Translations under genes and position numbers: made by a program
Notes under the pieces: generated by a model
What the model saw: the letters and a program-made list of their open reading frames with translations, nothing else
Database searches by the model: none
Told to the model about the DNA's origin: nothing
Assembly (NCBI GenBank): GCA_964512045.1
Contig: CAZEJK010000174.1
Span: 1 to 10,707, forward strand
Direction: 5' to 3'
From: CAZEJK01 sp964512045
GTDB lineage: Bacteria > Acidobacteriota > Thermoanaerobaculia > Thermoanaerobaculales > Sulfomarinibacteraceae
DNA: 10,707 nt
Part shown: piece by piece, positions 5,984 through 10,707 of the stretch
How positions within the stretch are numbered: position 1 is the stretch's first letter
Layout of the letters: every line of letters begins with the position of its first letter

Positions 5984-7303
5984 ATGGCTGATCTGCAAGA
6001 TCTACAGGTCGTCGACCCTGGGCTCGACGAGTCGATCAAGAGACTGACCCCGGAGCAGATCGAGCGCGTGATCTGTCACGTCCTGGATCAGGAGAGTGCA
6101 GCGCGCCTCAAGGTGTATCTCGAGACGTGCGTGCACTGCGGTCTCTGCTCCGATGCCTGCCACACCTACCTGTCGCGCAACCGCGACCCCGACTTCGCGC
6201 CGGTGGCCAAGGTCAAGGACACGTTGTGGGAGATGGTCAAGCGGCGCGGCAAGGTGGACGGCGAGTTCATCAAGAACGCCGCACGCATCGCGTTCACCGA
6301 GTGCGGCGCATGTCGGCGGTGCAGCATGTACTGCCCGTTCGGTATCGACATTGCCTACCTGATGATGACCGTGCGCCGGATTTGCAGCCTCCTCGGGGTC
6401 GTTCCGCAGTACCTGCAGGACACCACGAACTCGCACGCGGCGACCTCCAACCAGATGTGGGTCCAGCAGGACGACTGGATCGACACGCTCATGTGGCAGG
6501 AGGAGGACGCCCAGATGGAGGTGCCGGGGACCCGCATTCCCCTGGATAAAGAGGGCGCCGACATCATGTACTCGGTGATCGGTCCGGAGCCGAAGATCCT
6601 CGCCCAGCTGATCGCCCACATGGCAATCATCTTCAAGGCAGCCGGCGAGGACTGGACCATGCCGTCGACTGACGGTTGGGACAACTCCAACATGGCGATG
6701 TACTCCGGCGACTTCGAGGTCATGGGGCGGGTGGAACGGCTCCACTGGGAGCGGGCACTGAAGCTCAAGGCCAAGAGGGTCGTCATGGGCGAGTGCGGGC
6801 ATGCCTACCGTGGCGCCGTGTACGACGGCCCACGCTGGCTCGGCTGGCGCGAGCCGCCGATCCCGATGGTCCACGCGGTGGAGTACTACTACGACGCTAT
6901 CAAGAGTGGACGGCTGAAGATCGTCAACAAGATCACGGAGCCGGTCACCGTGCAGGACCCCTGCAACATTGTTCGTGGTCGGGGTCTGCACGACAAGCTC
7001 CGCTACGTGGTCAACGCGATCTGCGAGGACTTCCGCGACACCGACCCGCGCTACGAGCACAACTACTGCTGCGCCGCGGGTGGCGGGGTGATCAACTGTG
7101 GTCCGCCCTGGAAGCTGTCGCGCATGAAGAGCATCAAGGTCAAGGCGGAGCAGTTCGCCGAGACCGGTGCACATACGGTGATCACACCGTGCCACAACTG
7201 CCACTCAGGGATCGAGGACCTGATCGGGCACTACAAGCTCGGGATGCACGTGTCGTTCATCTCCGAGCTGCTCGTGAAGGCGATCGAGCTTCCCGAGGCT
7301 TGA
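5984..7303 (+). CDS. tmcB: HdrD/DsrK-like iron-sulfur protein with CCG domain (TmcB/HmcF type)
   Basis: Cytoplasmic catalytic subunit, 439 aa, no signal peptide. The N-terminal ferredoxin domain has two cluster motifs, CVHCGLCSDAC (Cys49, 52, 55, 59) and CGACRRCSMYCP (Cys107, 110, 113, 117). The C-terminal CCG domain has GECGHAYR (Cys271) and the pattern C-X34-CC-X39-C-X2-C (Cys327, 362/363, 403, 406), close to the heterodisulfide reductase signature that holds a noncubane [4Fe-4S] cluster. DsrK, TmcB and HmcF share this layout and are thought to exchange electrons with a thiol/disulfide partner such as DsrC; no DsrC is in the window. The ATG at 5984 has AGGAGG at 5972-5977. An in-frame GTG at 5969 overlaps the upstream stop and lacks a site. 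It presumably docks on the preceding cytochrome b. Confidence 0.88.
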   Translation: MADLQDLQVVDPGLDESIKRLTPEQIERVICHVLDQESAARLKVYLETCVHCGLCSDACHTYLSRNRDPDFAPVAKVKDTLWEMVKRRGKVDGEFIKNAARIAFTECGACRRCSMYCPFGIDIAYLMMTVRRICSLLGVVPQYLQDTTNSHAATSNQMWVQQDDWIDTLMWQEEDAQMEVPGTRIPLDKEGADIMYSVIGPEPKILAQLIAHMAIIFKAAGEDWTMPSTDGWDNSNMAMYSGDFEVMGRVERLHWERALKLKAKRVVMGECGHAYRGAVYDGPRWLGWREPPIPMVHAVEYYYDAIKSGRLKIVNKITEPVTVQDPCNIVRGRGLHDKLRYVVNAICEDFRDTDPRYEHNYCCAAGGGVINCGPPWKLSRMKSIKVKAEQFAETGAHTVITPCHNCHSGIEDLIGHYKLGMHVSFISELLVKAIELPEA

Positions 7304-7314
7304 GGGGTGGAGGG

Positions 7315-8859
7315 ATGATGCTGTGCTGCACNNNNNNNNNNACTGATCGGAAACAAACGGTACGCGTTGTCGTGGTTGTCGCTGTGGCGATGCTGGCGGG
7401 ACCGCTGGCCACTGCGGCCACCGAGCCGGTCCAGGAGCTCGGACCGGCGATGATCATGCTCCGCCTTCCCACCGAGCTCGGGAAGCTGCAGCGGCCGCCC
7501 GTGCAGTTCGACCACGGTGCTCATGCCGAAGCGTTGGTCGAGGAGGGCTGCCAGACCTGTCACACCGTTGGTGAGGAGCAGCTGACGCCGCGCTACGCGC
7601 CGGTTGCAGAGCTCGAAGGGCGCTCCGCGCTGCTCGACGGTTACCACGAGGCGTGCATGAGCTGTCACACCGAGCGCACCGGTGCGGGCCTCGTGAGTGG
7701 CCCCGTGACGTGTGGCGAGTGCCATGTGCGGCAGCGCGGCGAGCTGGTGCACCGTCGCGCCGAGATGGCGTTTGACTACTCGTTGCACGGTCGACATGCG
7801 CAAGCGTACCCAGAAGACTGCGGCGCCTGCCACCATGTGCTGGACGAGGCGACGGATATGCTCGTGTACCGCGAGGGTACCGAGGATGCCTGCGGCGCCT
7901 GCCACTTCGCCAGTACGGTGGACGACGTGCCGAGCGAGCAGGTGGCAGCGCATACGGACTGTGTGGGCTGTCACCTCAGTCGCCAGGCGACTCAGGCCGT
8001 GGCCGGTCCGGTGCGGTGCGTCGGCTGCCACAGCGCGGAGCGGCAGCAAGCCTACGCCCAGCTGGTGCCCGCGCCGAGGCTCAAGCGCGGCCAACCGGAT
8101 CGCGCCTGGGTGCACACTGAAGGCACGCGCTCGGCACTGGTGCCGTTCGATCACCTCGGCCACGAGCCGCAGGCCTCGTCGTGCTCCGGTTGCCACCACC
8201 AGAGCCTGAAGCCGTGTGCGGACTGCCACACGCTGACCGGGGCTGCCGCGGGCGATGGCGTGACACTGGAGCGCGCCTATCACGAGGCGGACTCCATGCA
8301 CAGCTGTGTAGGCTGCCACGAGGAGGCGACTGCGGTCGACGACTGTGCAGGCTGCCATGCGGTCATTACAACGTCTCCGACGGAGCGGGCGTGCATGGTA
8401 TGCCATCGCGGACCGGCCGCGGCGGAGGTGGACGAGGCGAATCTGCCGCCTCTGGAGTGGGACGAGGCGAGCATCGAGCCGTTGCCGGTCGCCTCTGACG
8501 CCCTGCCGGAGACGGTGATGATCGATCAGCTGGTGGACGAGTACGAGGGCTCCAAGCTGCCCCACTACAAGATCGTCAAGCGGCTCGATGAGATCGCTCG
8601 TGCGAGCAAGCTTGCAACGAGGTTCCACGGAGGTGTGGACACGCTGTGTGCGGGCTGTCATCACCACACGCCGGTGGGGATGCGGCCGCCACGCTGCGAG
8701 TCGTGTCACGGTGTAACGGCGGCGGAGACTGTGGATCGTCCCGATCTGAAGACCGCCTACCACCGGCAGTGCATCGGCTGCCATCAGGAGATGCAGATCG
8801 CCGAGCAGGGGTGCACCGACTGCCACGCACAAAGGACCCTTGGGGAGGATCAGTCATGA
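7315..8859 (+). CDS. hmcA: Secreted hexadecahaem cytochrome c, HmcA type
   Basis: Periplasmic electron-transfer protein with exactly 16 CXXCH haem c motifs, starting at residues 79, 114, 133, 169, 193, 216, 235, 290, 301, 331, 344, 360, 445, 461, 486 and 500 (numbering assumes the 10-N gap is real). After the gap comes a Sec-type signal: RKQTVR, then a Val/Ala core, with probable cleavage near LATAA. Length is 514 codons, close to Desulfovibrio HmcA, which also binds 16 haems. Haems are grouped about 3+4+5+4, with an 80-residue haemless stretch (365-444) before the last four. All motifs are CX2CH; the CX4CH type of many c3 cytochromes is absent. Additional His (for example DHGAH, DHLGHE, YHEA) could be distal ligands. 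GGAGG at 7309-7313 precedes the paired ATGs at 7315 and 7318. Its stop overlaps the next start (ATGA). It likely takes electrons from periplasmic hydrogenase, formate dehydrogenase or small cytochromes. Confidence 0.88.
   Translation: MMLCCXXXXTDRKQTVRVVVVVAVAMLAGPLATAATEPVQELGPAMIMLRLPTELGKLQRPPVQFDHGAHAEALVEEGCQTCHTVGEEQLTPRYAPVAELEGRSALLDGYHEACMSCHTERTGAGLVSGPVTCGECHVRQRGELVHRRAEMAFDYSLHGRHAQAYPEDCGACHHVLDEATDMLVYREGTEDACGACHFASTVDDVPSEQVAAHTDCVGCHLSRQATQAVAGPVRCVGCHSAERQQAYAQLVPAPRLKRGQPDRAWVHTEGTRSALVPFDHLGHEPQASSCSGCHHQSLKPCADCHTLTGAAAGDGVTLERAYHEADSMHSCVGCHEEATAVDDCAGCHAVITTSPTERACMVCHRGPAAAEVDEANLPPLEWDEASIEPLPVASDALPETVMIDQLVDEYEGSKLPHYKIVKRLDEIARASKLATRFHGGVDTLCAGCHHHTPVGMRPPRCESCHGVTAAETVDRPDLKTAYHRQCIGCHQEMQIAEQGCTDCHAQRTLGEDQS
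7332..7341. other. Assembly gap of 10 N
   Basis: Ten undetermined bases inside the 5' end of the multihaem cytochrome gene. If the gap is exactly 10 bases the reading frame from the ATG at 7315 or 7318 runs through; otherwise the N-terminus shown is wrong. Confidence 0.99.
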
Positions 8860-9914
8860 GCGTTTCACGCAGAGGGTTCCTCGGCGGGCTCCTCGGCGGC
8901 GCTGGCGCACTGGCTGCGGGCAACGTCAGTGAGGCGGCCACCGTCGAGAAGTTCGAGGGATGGCCAGGACGCTACGGGTTGCTGCACGATACGACGCTCT
9001 GCGTGGGATGTCGGACGTGCGAGCACGCGTGCAACGAGGTGAACGACCACCCGGCGCCGGCAGAGCCGATCGGTGACATGTCGGTCATGGAGACCCATCG
9101 CCGGGTCCAGCCCGACCACTTCACCGTGGTCAACAGGTATCACGAGGCCACGGAGGACAGACCGCCGGTGTACCGTAAGCACCAGTGCATGCACTGCAAC
9201 GAGCCGTGCTGCGCTTCGGTCTGTCTGGTCCACGCCTTTGACAAGACTCCTGAAGGGCCACTCCTGTACCACCCCGAGCTCTGTATGGGGTGCCGCTACT
9301 GCGTGATGGCGTGCCCCTACTACGCGCTGTCGTACGAGTACGACGAGGCGTTCACACCCCGTGTGATGCGCTGTACCATGTGCTACCCGCGGATCAAGGA
9401 GGGGAAGAACCCCGGCTGTGCGGACGCCTGTCCGACCGGGGCGATCCTGTTCGGTGAGCGTGAGGAGCTTCTCAAGGTCGCCCGCGAGCGCATCGAGAAG
9501 TTTCCCGACCGGTACATCAACCATGTCTTCGGCGAGCACGAGTTTGGGGGCACCAGCTGGATGATCCTGGCCGGTGTTCCGTTTGCCTCGTTGGATCTTC
9601 ACGAAGGCGTGACCCACGAGTCGCTGCCCGCGATCGGAAGCTCGTACCTGTCGGTGGTGCCGCTGGTGATCACCATCTACCCCGGGCTTCTCGCTGCGAT
9701 GTACGCCTTCTCCAAGCGCAAGGACGAGGTCGCGCGCAAGGAGCTTCAGGAGGCCGTCCACGAGGCGATGGCGCGCGCGGACGACGCGACCAAGGAGAAG
9801 CTCGCCAAGGCTGCGGAGAAGGCAAACAAGGACAAGGAGCGAGCGGTCGACGCGGCGGTCAAGAAGGCCGTCAAGGAAGCGCTGGCCAAGCAGCAGGAGG
9901 AGGGGAACGCATGA
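8856..9914 (+). CDS. hmcB: Tat-exported iron-sulfur subunit with membrane anchor, HmcB/DsrO type
   Basis: A 352-aa protein opening with the twin-arginine signal SRRGFLGG (Arg5, Arg6) and a hydrophobic run to about residue 29. Four [4Fe-4S] cluster motifs follow: Cys49/52/55/59, Cys111/114/119/123, Cys143/146/149/153, and Cys173/176 with 188/192, the layout of NrfC, DsrO and HmcB. After EFGGTSW a single transmembrane helix (about 262-285) anchors it, leaving the clusters periplasmic. A 65-residue Lys/Ala/Glu-rich, predicted helical tail would lie in the cytoplasm. It would pass electrons between the multihaem cytochrome and the NrfD-like membrane subunit. The ATG overlaps the previous stop by 4 nt and GGGGAGG (8842-8848) sits 7 nt upstream. 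The open frame reaches back to 8646, inside the cytochrome gene, but that part is a shadow. Confidence 0.9.
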   Translation: MSVSRRGFLGGLLGGAGALAAGNVSEAATVEKFEGWPGRYGLLHDTTLCVGCRTCEHACNEVNDHPAPAEPIGDMSVMETHRRVQPDHFTVVNRYHEATEDRPPVYRKHQCMHCNEPCCASVCLVHAFDKTPEGPLLYHPELCMGCRYCVMACPYYALSYEYDEAFTPRVMRCTMCYPRIKEGKNPGCADACPTGAILFGEREELLKVARERIEKFPDRYINHVFGEHEFGGTSWMILAGVPFASLDLHEGVTHESLPAIGSSYLSVVPLVITIYPGLLAAMYAFSKRKDEVARKELQEAVHEAMARADDATKEKLAKAAEKANKDKERAVDAAVKKAVKEALAKQQEEGNA

Positions 9915-10707
9915 GCGAAGCGAGCACCATGGAGGCGGCCCCGCGCACCGGTTGGCTGACTCCGTTCAACGTGATCGCCGGGATTATTCTTGCCGGCGGC
10001 GCAGTGATCCTCGCGATCCGGTTCACCTTCGGTCTGGCCTCGGTCACCAACCTCACGCACACCTACCCGTGGGGGCTGTGGATCGGGTTCGATGTCATGA
10101 GTGGCGTCGCCCTCGCCGCCGGCGGCTTCGTGACCTCCACCGCTGTGTACCTTTTCGGGATGAAGGAGTACAAGTCGGTTGTCCGGCCGGCGCTGCTGAC
10201 CGGATTCCTGGGTTACGTTCTGGTCGTCCTGGGCCTGATTGCCGACCTCGGCCGGCCGTGGCACCTCCCGTACCCGTTCATCCGTTCGGCGGGACCGACC
10301 TCGGCGCTGTTCGAGGTCTCGCTGTGTGTGGCGTTGTACCTGACGGTGCTCTTCATCGAGAGCACCCCGGCTGTCTTCGAGTGGCTGGGGCTCAAGTGGT
10401 GGCGTCGCCTGGTCGGGAGCTTGACGATCGTGCTGACCGTCTTCGGGCTGCTGCTGTCCACCCTCCACCAGTCCACGCTTGGCGCGATGTTCATGGTGGC
10501 GCCCACAAAGCTGCACCCGCTCTGGTACACCTCGCACATTCCGGTGCACTTCTTCATCTCTGCGGTGGCCGCTGGCATCGGCATGGTCATCGTGGAGGGG
10601 ATGTTTTCCCACCGGACCTTCAGGCATCAGATCGAGACGTCGCACGAGCACCACGACCGCGTCACCCTCGGCCTGGCCAAGGGCGGCGCCGTCACGCTGA
10701 TGAGATC
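9911..10707 (+). CDS. hmcC: NrfD-family integral membrane subunit, HmcC/DsrP type (3' end outside window)
   Basis: The first 265 codons of a polytopic membrane protein; the frame is still open at the window edge. The family is usually around 390 aa, so about a third is missing. Six helices are visible (about 19-40, 56-82, 92-112, 131-151, 168-187, 211-231). NrfD/HmcC/DsrP hallmarks include YPWGLWIGFDV, DLGRPWH, LSTLHQSTLGAMF and HPLWYTSHIPVHFF, then AGIGMVIVEG. Proteins of this family bind (mena)quinone without cofactors of their own and pair with four-cluster ferredoxin-like subunits such as the preceding gene. The start ATGA overlaps that gene's stop, with AGGAGGAGGGG at 9895-9905 upstream, implying coupled translation. 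A final His/Glu-rich loop (SHEHHD) lies near residues 244-249. What follows it, for instance an hmcD-like small gene, is outside the window. Confidence 0.88.
   Translation, partial: MSEASTMEAAPRTGWLTPFNVIAGIILAGGAVILAIRFTFGLASVTNLTHTYPWGLWIGFDVMSGVALAAGGFVTSTAVYLFGMKEYKSVVRPALLTGFLGYVLVVLGLIADLGRPWHLPYPFIRSAGPTSALFEVSLCVALYLTVLFIESTPAVFEWLGLKWWRRLVGSLTIVLTVFGLLLSTLHQSTLGAMFMVAPTKLHPLWYTSHIPVHFFISAVAAGIGMVIVEGMFSHRTFRHQIETSHEHHDRVTLGLAKGGAVTLMR

Noticed and set aside
6002..7204. Long open frame on the minus strand opposite the CCG iron-sulfur gene
   Set aside because: Antisense shadow of a gene with clear cluster motifs; typical of GC-rich coding DNA and without a domain of its own.
7231..8832. 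Long open frame on the minus strand opposite the multihaem cytochrome
   Set aside because: It mirrors the codon bias of a strongly supported + strand gene with 16 CXXCH motifs, crosses the N gap, and its translation shows no recognisable domain.
5325..10707. Operon as a DsrMKJOP complex
   Set aside because: DsrMKJOP has the same five protein types, but DsrJ is a small trihaem cytochrome. Here the cytochrome has 16 haems and a Trp-rich TmcD-like gene leads, so the Hmc/Tmc assignment fits better.
5984..10707. Menaquinone reductase Qrc or Nrf nitrite reductase
   Set aside because: No molybdopterin-like QrcB subunit and no NrfA pentahaem catalytic cytochrome with CXXCK; the presence of CCG and cytochrome b subunits also argues against both.

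Overview
The window is high-GC bacterial DNA with two unrelated parts: a co-oriented housekeeping trio on the left, and on the right a MarR-type regulator divergent from a large respiratory electron-transfer operon that runs off the right edge. No tRNA, rRNA, CRISPR array, transposase or phage gene was seen. A Tat-exported iron-sulfur protein and a secreted hexadecahaem cytochrome c imply an organism with a periplasm and an anaerobic or facultative respiratory life. These protein types are best known from sulfate reducers (Desulfovibrio and relatives), but the sequence alone does not fix the phylum and no dsr, apr or sat gene lies in the window.

Left part (1-2758, + strand): alanine racemase (alr), translation initiation factor IF-3 (infC) and a PfkB-family sugar kinase. 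The alr-infC gap is 59 bp and the infC-kinase gap is 6 bp. The usual infC partners rpmI and rplT are absent after infC. Several normally conserved residues are altered: Asn for Asp in the Alr C-terminal motif, FRRRE for FRGRE in IF-3, and RIGD for GAGD in the kinase.

Middle (2759-4041): a convergent 196-bp spacer with short hairpins, a MarR-family regulator on the minus strand (2955-3506), and a 535-bp divergent intergenic region. That region holds a plausible sigma70-like promoter facing right, bracketed by two near-identical TTGCsGyAA dyads, and a GGTTGC-N10-GCAACC inverted repeat just upstream of the regulator. This is a good candidate control region, with the MarR protein acting on itself and on the operon.

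Right part (4042-10707, + strand): a tight operon encoding, in order, a tryptophan-rich repeat (beta-propeller) protein like TmcD, a NarI-like dihaem cytochrome b (TmcC/HmcE), a cytoplasmic HdrD/DsrK-like iron-sulfur protein with a CCG domain (TmcB/HmcF), a secreted cytochrome c with 16 CXXCH motifs (HmcA type), a Tat-exported four-cluster ferredoxin-like protein with a membrane anchor (HmcB type) and an NrfD-family integral membrane subunit (HmcC type, cut by the window end). Together they describe a transmembrane complex linking a periplasmic haem-c pool, the quinone pool and a cytoplasmic thiol/disulfide-type iron-sulfur site. The arrangement looks like a hybrid: a tmcD-tmcC-tmcB block in reverse of the Desulfovibrio order, joined to an hmcA-hmcB-hmcC block. 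A 10-N assembly gap falls within the start of the hexadecahaem cytochrome gene.
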